Program-made: the position numbers and the translations under genes
The notes under the pieces: generated by a model
Database searches by the model: none
Seen by the model: the letters and a program-made list of their open reading frames with translations, nothing else
What the model was told of the DNA's origin: nothing
DNA from: Deltaproteobacteria bacterium
GTDB lineage: Bacteria > Myxococcota_A > Polyangia > JAAYKL01
Assembly (NCBI GenBank): GCA_016936575.1
Contig: JAFGXQ010000120.1
Span: 1-64,000, forward strand
Reading direction: 5' to 3'
Length of the DNA: 64,000 bases
Part shown: piece by piece, positions 45,118 through 54,170 of the stretch
How the letters are laid out: each line of letters begins with the position of its first letter
Numbering within the stretch: the first letter of the stretch is position 1

Positions 45118-46194
45118 ATGAATCTGGAGCAGTTTAACAAATATCTGGCTGGGGCGGTGAAGGTCGGCGCCTCTGACATTCATTTTAAAACAGGCATGCC
45201 GGCGGCGTTTCGGGTGAAGAGTCAGCTGTTGCCCACCACCGGTCCCAAGATTACCCCCACAGACACCGAAGAAATTTGTAAACATATTATTCGCGACGCT
45301 GAAGTGCTGCGTAACTTGAAAGCGCTGCAGGATTACGACACATCTTATGTTCTGGCCGGCATCGCGCGCTTTCGCGTAAATATTTTTCGTCAGAAAGGGT
45401 TTCTGGCGTTGGTGCTGCGGTCCATTCCCGATGAAGTGCCTTCCTTCGAGGAATTGCTGCTTCCGCCCCAGGTGGAAGACCTGGCCAATTATGAACAGGG
45501 GTTGGTGTTGATTACCGGAGCGACCGGTACCGGAAAGTCATCTACACTGGCGTCGCTCATCGGACACATTAACGAAAACCGTGCGTGTCATATTATTACG
45601 ATTGAAGATCCGATTGAGTTCGTTCACCTCGATAAGAAGTCGTCGGTATCCCAACGGGAAGTGGGGGCGGACACAGCGGATTTCAACCGGGCGCTCCGGG
45701 CGGCGTTGCGGCAGGATCCCGATGTGATTCTGGTGGGTGAAATGCGCGATCTGGAAACAATTGATATTGCGCTTAAAGCATCGGAAACCGGCCACATGGT
45801 GTTTTCGACAGTGCATACCCCGGATGTATCGAAAACCATCGGTCGTTTGATAGGGGTGTTTCCGCCGGAAGAGCAAGCTATGGTGCGCATTCGACTGGCG
45901 GAGAATCTGAAAGGAATTATGAGCCAGCGATTGGTGCCCCGCTCCGATGACGGCGGGATGATTGTGGCAACGGAATTGATGAAAATGAACGGAAGTGTGG
46001 AGGATGCCATTCGCAATCCGGATTTAACCGCCACCATTAAAGATATTATGGAACGCGGCCGGGAACAGTACGGCACCATGTCTTTTGATCAATCCCTGAC
46101 CGACCTGTACAAAGGCGGGCTGATTTCTCTGCAGGTGGCCAAACGCTTCAGCAGCAACCCCAGCGACTTCGAACGCGCATTGCATTTCGAATGA
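45118..46194 (+). CDS. pilT: Type IV pilus retraction ATPase, PilT/PilU family
   Basis: 358 aa, started at 45118 after AGGACA; an upstream in-frame ATG adds seven residues. N-terminal PAS-like domain (GASDIHFKTGMPAAFRV), Walker A GATGTGKSS (~133-141), Asp box and Walker B (DPDVILVGEMRDLETI), His box (GHMVFSTVHTPD). The AIRNPDLTATIKDIMERG C-terminal region, which is needed for retraction, is present. The MSFDQSL segment is PilU-like. The protein is a cytoplasmic hexamer that depolymerises pili. No other type IVa pilus genes are nearby, which is common for pilT. The Tad ATPase at the right edge is a separate system. Confidence 0.93.
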   Translation: MNLEQFNKYLAGAVKVGASDIHFKTGMPAAFRVKSQLLPTTGPKITPTDTEEICKHIIRDAEVLRNLKALQDYDTSYVLAGIARFRVNIFRQKGFLALVLRSIPDEVPSFEELLLPPQVEDLANYEQGLVLITGATGTGKSSTLASLIGHINENRACHIITIEDPIEFVHLDKKSSVSQREVGADTADFNRALRAALRQDPDVILVGEMRDLETIDIALKASETGHMVFSTVHTPDVSKTIGRLIGVFPPEEQAMVRIRLAENLKGIMSQRLVPRSDDGGMIVATELMKMNGSVEDAIRNPDLTATIKDIMERGREQYGTMSFDQSLTDLYKGGLISLQVAKRFSSNPSDFERALHFE

Positions 46195-46218
46195 TTCGCT
46201 TCGGTGAGTGTCATTTTC

Positions 46219-48216
46219 TTACGAGACGTGTTTTTTGAGTAGCTCGGCGATCTCTTCTTTTCGAAATGGTTTGGTGATGCAATCACAAAATCCGTACTTG
46301 CCGGGGTCGGCCATGATGGGGTCGTTGGCATATCCGCTGGCAACGATGACCAGGGCATCGGGGTCGATGCCTTTTATCTGAGCCACTGTTTCCGCGCCTC
46401 CCATGCCATTGGGAACAGTGAGGTCTAAAATGGTCACAGAAAACGGTGTACCGTTGTTGTGCGCTGCTAAAAATTGAGTCAGTGCGCTTTGGCCGTTTTG
46501 CGCGCACGTTACTTGGTACCCCAGATGTTCAAGCAGACTGCGCTCGATGTTGAGCAGCATCTGATCGTCATCCATAATGAGGACGGTACCTTTGGTTTCA
46601 CGCGTCGGTGCGGGCGCTGACTGCGGAGAGGTGATAGTGGAATGAGATGCCGGTAAAAACACGGTAACAGTGGTGCCGCTGCCCGGTGTGGAATCGATCT
46701 CCAGCCAGCCGTCGTGACGGTTGACAATGGAGTAGACGGTGGCCAATCCAAGGCCTTGGCCCAATGATTTGGTGGTAAAAAACGGGTCAAATATTTTTGA
46801 CAAATGGTTTTTTTCGATGCCGATGCCGTGGTCTTGAATTTCGATTTTGACAAATGGGCCGTTGCGATTGCCGGAAGGCCCAGCCGCGTTGTTCACCTGT
46901 TCGTTGGTGGCGATAACCGAAATCTTTCCGCCCAGGGGCATGGCCTGCTGACCGTTGATAACAATGTTGTCAATCACTTGCCCGATTTGGTTTTCGTCGC
47001 AGTCGCAGGGCCACAAATTCTTTTGAATGATGCATTTTCCCTCCACATTCGAGCCGGAGAGCGCAAAGCGGGTGCTTTGTTCAATGAGGTCCGAGATGTC
47101 GATGGTTTTGCGAATGGGGGCGCCGCCTTTGGCGAACGTGAGCAGTTGCATGGTAAGCCCCTTGGTGCGCTCGAACACATCGAAAGAGGTGTGCAGTACG
47201 TCCAGCGCCTGTTGGGGCTGGTTGTCTGTAATGCAATCTATGGCACATTCCACGCAGCCGAGTATGCCGCCCAACAGGTTGTTGAAATCGTGGGCGATGC
47301 CGCCGGCGAGTACTCCCAGTGATTCCAGTTTCTGGGCTTTTTGGCGAGCTTCATCCAGTTTTTCTTTTTCGGTGGCCAACGCCAGTTCGGCTTCGATGCG
47401 ATCGCTGATGTCGATAAACGTGATGACCGCACGGCTCACTTGACCATCGGGATCGAATTCGGGAAAGGCGTTGACGATTACCCATACCCTGTCTTGTGTA
47501 GCCGGCCGCACGATGCCGCAGATCATATTTTTAATGGGCTGCAACGTGGCGAATACACGCGCCACCGGATATTCTTCGACGGGCATGCGGGTTTCGTCTT
47601 CGCGGATAAAACACCATGCAGGGTCGATGGCGGCTTTTCCCATTATTTGGTCAACGGACAACCCAAGCAATTCAGATGCTTTTTCGCTGGCAAAAATAAT
47701 GTTGGTGTCGGCGGCATGAATGACCACGCCGGCATTGAGATGTTCGACTAATCGCTTTAACGATTGCTCGCTTTTTTGGTGTGCTTCCTCGGCTATTTTC
47801 GTGTCGGTGATGTCGTGTATTACACCGAAAATTTGCCGTGGGACACCGCTGGGCTCTCGGCAGTAAATGGATTCAACACTTTCAAGCCAACGCCACGAGC
47901 CGTTTCTGTGCCGCATTCTGTAGCGGGTAGTCAGTTCTTCATCGTCCTTCAGGGTGTTGTAGCGGGACACCGTCTGTTCCAGGTACGTCTGGAAGTCGTC
48001 AGGGTGCATTAGTGAAGAGAGTAATCCGGCCCCCATCTCGGTTATTTCTGAAATCGTGTAGCCCAAAACCTTTTGCACACCGTTGTTGCTGTAGATGTTT
48101 TTCTGGTCACAAATGTCGTAGATGTACAGAATGTCTGGTGACAGGCTGACGATTTGTTCCAGGAATTCGGCGGAGTGCGTTGACGGGGGAGGCGGAAAAT
48201 TCTGTTGTTGGGTCAT
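46219..48216 (-). CDS. PAS-domain hybrid histidine kinase with C-terminal receiver
   Basis: 665 aa, ATG preceded by GGAAGGAAAACC. There are no membrane helices, so it is soluble. The first PAS domain is at ~20-130 (LYIYDICDQKNIYSNNGVQK) with a PAC segment (GSWRWLESVESIYCREPSG), and a second PAS domain at ~150-275. The kinase core has phospho-acceptor His in GGIAHDFNNLLGGILG (~310) and an HATPase_c domain (QVIDNIVINGQQAM, FFTTKSLGQGLGLATVYSI). The C-terminal receiver carries Asp in TILDLTVPNGMGG (~600). This is the NtrB-like hybrid type common in Deltaproteobacteria. No response regulator is adjacent, so the output partner is unknown. Confidence 0.93.
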   Translation of the reverse strand: MTQQQNFPPPPSTHSAEFLEQIVSLSPDILYIYDICDQKNIYSNNGVQKVLGYTISEITEMGAGLLSSLMHPDDFQTYLEQTVSRYNTLKDDEELTTRYRMRHRNGSWRWLESVESIYCREPSGVPRQIFGVIHDITDTKIAEEAHQKSEQSLKRLVEHLNAGVVIHAADTNIIFASEKASELLGLSVDQIMGKAAIDPAWCFIREDETRMPVEEYPVARVFATLQPIKNMICGIVRPATQDRVWVIVNAFPEFDPDGQVSRAVITFIDISDRIEAELALATEKEKLDEARQKAQKLESLGVLAGGIAHDFNNLLGGILGCVECAIDCITDNQPQQALDVLHTSFDVFERTKGLTMQLLTFAKGGAPIRKTIDISDLIEQSTRFALSGSNVEGKCIIQKNLWPCDCDENQIGQVIDNIVINGQQAMPLGGKISVIATNEQVNNAAGPSGNRNGPFVKIEIQDHGIGIEKNHLSKIFDPFFTTKSLGQGLGLATVYSIVNRHDGWLEIDSTPGSGTTVTVFLPASHSTITSPQSAPAPTRETKGTVLIMDDDQMLLNIERSLLEHLGYQVTCAQNGQSALTQFLAAHNNGTPFSVTILDLTVPNGMGGAETVAQIKGIDPDALVIVASGYANDPIMADPGKYGFCDCITKPFRKEEIAELLKKHVS

Positions 48217-48607
48217 GGTTTTCCTTCCTGTAGCACAAGATATTGCTGGGTGTATCCGATGATCAGTGGTTGAGAATTCGATGTTGAACAGTTGTGGTGA
48301 CGATTCAAGTATATCACTTGAAAGTCAGGGGGCAAAGAATGTGTTGACGGTGAACGATTCGGCGGTGGCATATTCAAAACGTTGGTCGAATTATTGTTGC
48401 CGAAATTGACGCATCATCGGCATTATTCGGGCGGTCGCGTCGCAATAGGGCATTGCATTTTGAATGATTCGATTGCGAATATTGTTGATAAAAGTGTACA
48501 ATTGTTCTGAGTGCGGATTTTTAATTTGACAATCCGGATTTTACGAGGCACTTATGTAGGTCGGTTTTGGAACGACTTCGGGGGCGCCTTACATTTTGGA
48601 GTAAATA
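48217..48607. other. Intergenic region, no gene seen
   Basis: About 390 bp between divergent genes. It contains a small inverted repeat (TCAAGT / ACTTGA, 48305-48321) that might be an operator, and a 22-bp echo of the pilT 3' end at 48450-48471. Otherwise it is AT-rich promoter-like sequence. Confidence 0.4.
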
Positions 48608-49000
48608 ATGCAACGATTCGTTACCATCTTTTTTTCTTTTCTTTTAATTGCGGTAGTGAGTGGCGGGTGTGATTATCTGGCGGCGGATGACTCCTGTTAT
48701 CCCATAAAAACAGTCACTTCGTGCAGTGAATACAATGACGAGATGGAGTCCTGTGATCCGTACACATTTCCCAATGCGCAGGGGTGCTACATCGAAGAAG
48801 TCTGTACAGATTTGAATGACGACCAGGATACAGACGCCAGTGTGGATACGGATTCCACGCCGGGCGACGGGCAGATTTGTTCATACCAGTGCGGCGGCGA
48901 ACCGGTGCCCTGTGAAGTGATGAACAAAGAAAACTGCGACAATACGGTTTATTGCAAGTGGTGGCACGACCCCAACAATATCGACGCCGATTTGGAGTAG
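48608..49000 (+). CDS. Small cysteine-rich lipoprotein
   Basis: 130 aa with a lipobox (VVSGGC) about 20 residues in; TGGAG lies shortly before the ATG. The mature part has about a dozen Cys residues and an Asp/Thr linker (DDQDTDASVDTDST), with short segments CSYQCGGEPVPCE and CDNTVYCKWW likely stapled by disulfides. No family recognised. Probably a periplasm- or surface-anchored protein like the larger lipoproteins around it. Confidence 0.65.
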   Translation: MQRFVTIFFSFLLIAVVSGGCDYLAADDSCYPIKTVTSCSEYNDEMESCDPYTFPNAQGCYIEEVCTDLNDDQDTDASVDTDSTPGDGQICSYQCGGEPVPCEVMNKENCDNTVYCKWWHDPNNIDADLE

Positions 49001-49042
49001 CATCCCTTTGAACCTCGGGGGCGGTTTCGCTCGATTGAACGA

Positions 49043-50695
49043 TTACTCTTCGTACAGTTGAACAGCAGCCTGGTAGAGGCTTTGAAATTCGGCGCGATCT
49101 CCGTCCAGCCAGTCGTGATTCACAATCGTTGAAATGTCATTGATGTTTTCCGGAATCGCATATGGGCTGTCTTTTAAAATTTCGGCAAAGGCCGCAATGG
49201 CGGCTGCCCACTGCATGTCCAGGTCCGCGGAGTCGAGTCGGGTCAGCACCTCAGTTGCCGGCAGCGATTGTTGAACTTCGGTTGCCGGGTCATCGGTCGA
49301 CGCCGCAAGCTCTTTGTAGCGAACTTTGACGAGTGCCACGTCCGACATTGAGATTTCGGGTGTCAGGGTACTGGTGTCACCGTTCGAGACATCCGGTGCT
49401 CCCTGCGCCGCCGGAATTTCTCCGCCGACCATAACGAGTTCGTATAAAGCGGTCACCTGATGCCCACTGCCGATTTCTCCGCCGTCCACAATGTCGTTTC
49501 TGAAATCGTCATCGGCCACTGCCCGGTTTTCGTAGCCCAGCAATCGGTAAGCCAGAACGTGGTCGGGGTTGAACTCTACCTGAAGCTTCACATCTTTGGC
49601 GACAAACAGAATTGATGAGAGCATTTCGTTTTCCACGTAATCATCCGCATCAGCGGTGCTGCTGATCATCCCGTAGGTGCCGTTTCCGGCGTTCGATACG
49701 GTTTCCATCATGGCGTCATTCAGGTTACCGGTTCCGAATCCGAGCACGGTGAGCGTAACGCCGGTGTCCCGCTTTTCCTGGATAAGCTGCAGCAGTTCGT
49801 CTGTGGAGGAAGGTCCGACGTTGAAGTCTCCGTCTGTACACAGAATCACGTGGTTCAGACCGCCTTCGACGAATGCCGCCTCCGCCTGAGCATACGCCAA
49901 GTCAAGTCCGGCCGCGCCGGCGGTGCTGCCCCCTGCGCTGAAACTGTTGATGGCCTGGACAATTGTGTCACTTTCGGTCACCGGGGTGGGCGGAAGCGCG
50001 ACCGCGGTACTGCCCGCATAGGTAACGATGGAGACCGTGTCCGCGGAATCCAGAATGTCCACCGTATTCGTGAGCAGGTGCTGTACCAACGGCAGTTTCG
50101 TCGCGTCTGACATGGAGCCCGAGGTATCAATCAGAAACACCAGATTGGTCTGCGGCTTTTCGCGCTCAGCCGCCTGAATGCCGATGCGCAGCATGCGGGT
50201 TTGTTTGTTGAAGACTCCGGGGGCGGCAGCCAGTGAAATGCTGAACGGGTGCTGGGCGGTTTCGGCGGGTATGGGGTAATTATACTCAAAGTAGTTTACG
50301 TACTCTTCAAGCCGCACGCTTTCGGGAACAGGGAGATAGCCGTTCTCGATGTCTCTTTTGAATATGTCGTAGCTGGCGGTATCCACATCAGCGGCGAACG
50401 TGGAGAAGGGGTCGCTTGCGGTGTAAATAAACGGGTTGGTGCCGACATCGACATATTGATCACCGGTGTTTTCGGCATCTTCTGTTTCGGCCTCCTGGTA
50501 CATGTCCCCATCGGCGTCTGAATCGGCGTCTGAATCGGCGTCCGAATCGCCGTCGGAGTCCGCATCTGTGTCGCCGTCGGAAGGACCGGATGGTGGGGGA
50601 GCGTTCACGGCGGACGAGTCGTCCGAACATCCGAATAAAAGGCTCCCAAACACGATAGAAAGTAAGCAAAATATTACATGTAAGTTACGCTTCAT
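49043..50695 (-). CDS. YfbK-type von Willebrand factor A lipoprotein
   Basis: 550 aa. The lipobox LLFGC (Cys23) is followed by an Asp-rich linker (DTDADSDGDSDADSDADSDA). The YfbK N-terminal domain comes next (STFAADVDTASYDIFKRDIE), then a vWA domain with a complete metal-ion site (DTSGS at 190-194; later TDGDF). The C-terminal region is of DUF3520 type (VQLKVRY-like ALVKVRYKEL, WAAAIAAFAEILKDSPYA). YfbK-family proteins occur widely in Gram-negatives, but their role is unclear; vWA domains usually mediate protein binding. Outer-membrane or surface anchoring is inferred from the lipobox. Confidence 0.88.
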   Translation of the reverse strand: MKRNLHVIFCLLSIVFGSLLFGCSDDSSAVNAPPPSGPSDGDTDADSDGDSDADSDADSDADGDMYQEAETEDAENTGDQYVDVGTNPFIYTASDPFSTFAADVDTASYDIFKRDIENGYLPVPESVRLEEYVNYFEYNYPIPAETAQHPFSISLAAAPGVFNKQTRMLRIGIQAAEREKPQTNLVFLIDTSGSMSDATKLPLVQHLLTNTVDILDSADTVSIVTYAGSTAVALPPTPVTESDTIVQAINSFSAGGSTAGAAGLDLAYAQAEAAFVEGGLNHVILCTDGDFNVGPSSTDELLQLIQEKRDTGVTLTVLGFGTGNLNDAMMETVSNAGNGTYGMISSTADADDYVENEMLSSILFVAKDVKLQVEFNPDHVLAYRLLGYENRAVADDDFRNDIVDGGEIGSGHQVTALYELVMVGGEIPAAQGAPDVSNGDTSTLTPEISMSDVALVKVRYKELAASTDDPATEVQQSLPATEVLTRLDSADLDMQWAAAIAAFAEILKDSPYAIPENINDISTIVNHDWLDGDRAEFQSLYQAAVQLYEE

Positions 50696-50914
50696 GGTTG
50701 TTTCTCGTTTCTTTGTGTGGTTGCTGCGTCGGGATTAGTGCAAAAAGCAAACCGTTCTGTCCGGGGTTGGCTTTCGGGGAAAACGGCGCATTCACGTCGG
50801 CGTTTCAATGTTCACCGGGGTGTTGAAGTGTGCCACATGTGCCAATTGGTGTTTTAAATGACAAGATTGTCAGCATGAAGAATTTTCGAACAGGGTGCGA
50901 TGAGTCATGCGGGA

Positions 50915-51577
50915 TTAATAGAATCGATACGCAATACCCATTCGAATAATATAACTGTCGTACCGCAGCTTATGAATTTCTGGGCTGTCACCCGCCTCGA
51001 TGTAGCGGGTCGGGCCGATGGGGTTCATGGCGTTGAGTTGAATTTCGGTAGTGATTATCCACTGCGTTGACATTCCAAAATCACATCCGGCGAGAAGGGG
51101 GAGCTGCACAAATACATCGGTCGAGATTTCCGGCACTTTATGGAAGCCGACTCCCACGCCTATCCATGGCTCGATCGATGACAACCGGGCGCCGGAAAGG
51201 CGAAATCGAAATCGGTATCGTCCAATCACCGCGAAGGATGCGATGCGATTGACCATATTCATGTCACCGAGAAATCGAAGACCCAGGGTGCCGGACATGC
51301 CGAACCGAGAGGTGGGAATGCCCATGTCGGCGAACAGGGCGGTATTGAGCGCGTATTCTTTCCAGTTGTTAACTGTGTCGGAACGGGTGGCACCGCTGAC
51401 ACCGTCCACCACGTGGGATCGACCGGTGTGTATGGCGGGGCCGACGGAGACACCGACAATGCCTGAGGGAGTATCGTCCACGATGAATTCTCCGGCGGTT
51501 AAGGGAACCACCCAGGTGAGGATCAGTACCGGTATCCATAAGCAAAGAGGCGGCGTTCTTTTTCGACTGCTTATCAT
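50915..51577 (-). CDS. Outer-membrane beta-barrel-like protein
   Basis: 220 aa from the second ATG, which gives a cleaner signal peptide (LCLWIPVLILTWVVPLTAG) than the ATG at 51607. The rest alternates strands and turns (FGMSGTLGLRFLGDMNMV, VIGRYRFRFRLSG, PWIGVGVGFHKVPEI) and ends RMGIAYRFY, close to the terminal aromatic signature of small outer-membrane barrels. It resembles 8-strand OmpA/OmpW-like barrels in size only. No family recognised; no operon partner. Confidence 0.6.
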   Translation of the reverse strand: MISSRKRTPPLCLWIPVLILTWVVPLTAGEFIVDDTPSGIVGVSVGPAIHTGRSHVVDGVSGATRSDTVNNWKEYALNTALFADMGIPTSRFGMSGTLGLRFLGDMNMVNRIASFAVIGRYRFRFRLSGARLSSIEPWIGVGVGFHKVPEISTDVFVQLPLLAGCDFGMSTQWIITTEIQLNAMNPIGPTRYIEAGDSPEIHKLRYDSYIIRMGIAYRFY

Positions 51578-51766
51578 GTGCGTTGAGCGTACACGATTCA
51601 GCTGCAAATCGCGATTTGTCGGCGTTTTTTTGTTGAAAGGGGCGGGGCATCAGGGGTCTGTGTAATTTTTGGTAGAAATTGAGGATTTTGGTACAATGAA
51701 GTATTTTCCAGGGGGGCAATGGACACCGGGTTCCGATGGTGACCGGTGGTAAATAGGAGATTATTT

Positions 51767-53356
51767 ATGAAAAAATTCAATTGGGTGTTGCTGTGCATGG
51801 TGGGGTTTTGTTTCGCGGGGCTGTCCTGCGGCAAGAGCGGAAGCGGAAATGACGACAATACCGATACGTCAACGGATACGGGCAGTTCAGATGGAGACAG
51901 TGATTCCGATTCAAATGCGGTATCCGATTCGGGCGGCGATAGCGATACCGGCGGCTTGGCCACCGGCGACGCGTGTGATCTGAACGAACAGTGTTCCGGC
52001 GGTACCCCGATGTGTTTGACTGACGGTCTGTATCCGCTGGCGGAGCTGTCCACTTCCGAGAATGCAACGTCGGCGGCGCTGTCGTCGGTTGGGGTGGCAT
52101 TGCCGGGGGGGTATTGCTCCACACAGATGTGCGAGACAGATGCAGATTGCGGGTTGAATGGAACTTGTTTCTCCCCTTTGAAAGATGTGGATGCAGCGAC
52201 GTATGAGGGGCTAGTGAACGCACTGGGGGATTTACCGGAGGCGGATAAAGCGGTGTTTATGTCGTTTATGGATTTTGGGCAATGCCTGCTTTCGTGCGAT
52301 TCGAACGCGGATTGCGCCCGTGTCGGATATATTTGTGAGACGCCCATCGGCGATTTTCTTTCGCTGGTTCCCGGTGCGGATATGAGTACGTTCTGTATCG
52401 GTGATCCCCGTGGGGACACGGACACCGGAGCAGATGGGGATACCGACACAGACAGCGACACAGATGCGGACACAGATGCCGATACGGACGCGGATACGGA
52501 CACAGATACTGATACGGACGCGGATACAGATACCGACACAGATACTGATACGGACGCGGATACAGATACCGACACAGATACCGATACGGACGCGGATACG
52601 GACACAGACACAGACACGGATGCGGATACCGACACAGATACGGACACAGATACCGATACGGACGCGGATACAGATACCGACACAGATACCGATGCGGACG
52701 CGGATACAGACACAGACACAGACACGGATGCAGACACGGACGCGGATACGGACGCAGACACGGACGCGGATACGGACGCGGATACGGACAGCGACACCGA
52801 CGCGGATACCGACGAATTGGAACAGTGGGTGGGTGCGTCGTGCGATTGTACCGAAAGCTCTTGCTACAACACCGGGGTTCCGCTGCCCAATGGAACGCCG
52901 ATTATCGGTTGCGACAATTTGCCTGCGCAAACCGGCGCGGCTGAAGTGTGCCTGCGCAGTTACGAAGGCAGTGCGGCCAACAACACCTATTTCGCTAACG
53001 GGTATTGCGCCCTGCAGTCGACAAGTTGCTCAGGGTCGGGGCTGGTTTGCGGCACAGCGGCATTCGGTGACTACGCCGCCATGGAGGCGTGCCCGAGCCA
53101 GACCACGCTGCTGATGTTCGACGTGGACGTGTCGGTGCTCGGCGGTCTGTTTTCGGCCACCGTTTCGAATAAGGTATGTGCGCTCAGTTGCGCCTCAAAT
53201 GCGGATTGCCGCGTGGGAGAGAACGACCCGGTGCTCGACGAGGTGACCCAGTATCAGTGTATCAGCCATGATGATGTGAACGGCGGAACCGCCCAATTCT
53301 GTTATGATCCGCGAAATCTCCCCGATGCGGCCGACTACACGGCGGAAGGATTCTAA
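51767..53356 (+). CDS. Lipoprotein with long Asp-Thr/Ala repeat
   Basis: 529 aa, ATG at 51767 preceded by TAGGAGA. The lipobox is FAGLSC. A first Asp/Ser-rich linker is followed by a Cys-rich domain (CDLNEQCSGGTPMC, CETDADCGLNGTC, CDSNADC). Residues ~216-350 are an almost pure (D-T/A) repeat. A second Cys-rich domain (CDCTESSCYN, CASNADCRVGE) ends the protein. The two Cys-rich domains share the 'C.s.adC' pattern also seen in the giant lipoproteins at 5.7-13.5 kb. The acidic repeat probably acts as an extended, calcium-binding stalk. The stop is 1 bp before the start of the next gene, so the two are coupled. Confidence 0.75.
   Translation: MKKFNWVLLCMVGFCFAGLSCGKSGSGNDDNTDTSTDTGSSDGDSDSDSNAVSDSGGDSDTGGLATGDACDLNEQCSGGTPMCLTDGLYPLAELSTSENATSAALSSVGVALPGGYCSTQMCETDADCGLNGTCFSPLKDVDAATYEGLVNALGDLPEADKAVFMSFMDFGQCLLSCDSNADCARVGYICETPIGDFLSLVPGADMSTFCIGDPRGDTDTGADGDTDTDSDTDADTDADTDADTDTDTDTDADTDTDTDTDTDADTDTDTDTDTDADTDTDTDTDADTDTDTDTDTDTDADTDTDTDTDADADTDTDTDTDADTDADTDADTDADTDADTDSDTDADTDELEQWVGASCDCTESSCYNTGVPLPNGTPIIGCDNLPAQTGAAEVCLRSYEGSAANNTYFANGYCALQSTSCSGSGLVCGTAAFGDYAAMEACPSQTTLLMFDVDVSVLGGLFSATVSNKVCALSCASNADCRVGENDPVLDEVTQYQCISHDDVNGGTAQFCYDPRNLPDAADYTAEGF
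52412..52815. repeat. ~400-bp GAYACN/GAYGCN microsatellite-like coding repeat
   Basis: Six-base units GATACG/GACACA/GATGCG/GACGCG are arrayed without interruption and encode alternating Asp-Thr and Asp-Ala. Larger periods of 30-48 bp repeat within it. All frames on the opposite strand are open because of the composition. Such tracts can change length by slippage. Confidence 0.85.
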
Positions 53357-53357
53357 T

Positions 53358-53981
53358 GTGAATCGTGGGGGGGGCATTTTTTTTCTGCTGCTGCCTTTTC
53401 TTTGGGTGGGCTTCGGCATGGGGATTGCGCGCAGCGGCTGGACAGCCATGCTCGGGTACCACATCTCGATGGCGGTGTGCCTGTGGTGGGATGATCCGGT
53501 GTCTCACAGCCGGTCTGCTTTTTCGGCATCATGGGCCCCACCGAATTCATGGTTCTGGCGGTTGATACCGTGGAGCGCGCTGCTGACGTTGCCATTTTTA
53601 TTGGTTTGTTGGCCCTGGGTGGGTCTGAACACCATCGATAGTTTGCTGCGTTATCAGGGGGTATGGCCGTTTTGGCCGTTCGCGGTGTATTATCCGTTGG
53701 TGAACCCGTTGCTGGAAGAGTTTTTCTGGCGGCGGTTTGTGAACGAACGCCTGTCACACAAGTGGCTGGGGGATGCGTTTTTCGGTGCCTACCATGCGCT
53801 GGTACTGGTTCATTTTGTGACGGTTTGGTTTGCAGTGCTCTGTGCGGCGGCGTTCATTGGTGTGGCGTGGGGGTGGCGAGCCATCTCCCGTAAAACCGGC
53901 TCCCTGTATGTGGCGCTGGTCTCCCATTTTGCAGCCAATGTGGGCATTGTCGGCTGTGTAGGTTTGCTTGAAATGATGTAA
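53358..53981 (+). CDS. CPBP-family intramembrane glutamic protease
   Basis: 207 aa from a GTG at 53358, one base after the previous stop; GGAAGGA lies in the preceding coding end. About five membrane helices. The family motifs are present: EExxxR (Glu120-Glu121...Arg125 in NPLLEEFFWRRF), a FxxxH-like AYHALVL, and HxxxN (VSHFAAN) near the C-terminus. CPBP proteases (Rce1/CAAX-like) process membrane-bound peptides or bacteriocins. Tight coupling to the repeat lipoprotein gene suggests, as inference, that it acts on lipoproteins or their signal peptides. Confidence 0.85.
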   Translation: MNRGGGIFFLLLPFLWVGFGMGIARSGWTAMLGYHISMAVCLWWDDPVSHSRSAFSASWAPPNSWFWRLIPWSALLTLPFLLVCWPWVGLNTIDSLLRYQGVWPFWPFAVYYPLVNPLLEEFFWRRFVNERLSHKWLGDAFFGAYHALVLVHFVTVWFAVLCAAAFIGVAWGWRAISRKTGSLYVALVSHFAANVGIVGCVGLLEMM

Positions 53982-54170
53982 TATTCTAACATTTTTGTAA
54001 CTATTTGAAATAACATGAATAAATAAGGGTTATCATGCCGTCCCCGAACGGGTCGGCGGCGATTATATCGGTTAACAGTTTGGTGAATTTGATGTACAGT
54101 GTTTGCCGGTTCGAGTTCAAAACCGAGATGAAGCTGCTCGTTGGGGGCAAGTTCCAGTAGAAAGGCACAA

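Noticed and set aside
51598-52797. Long minus-strand frame encoding Ser-Val-Ser-Ala repeats
   Set aside because: It is the antisense of the Asp-Thr/Ala repeat gene; it has no start signals and its composition is forced by the repeat.
52412-52815. Possible CRISPR array
   Set aside because: The repeat has no spacers; it is continuous, in frame and coding.
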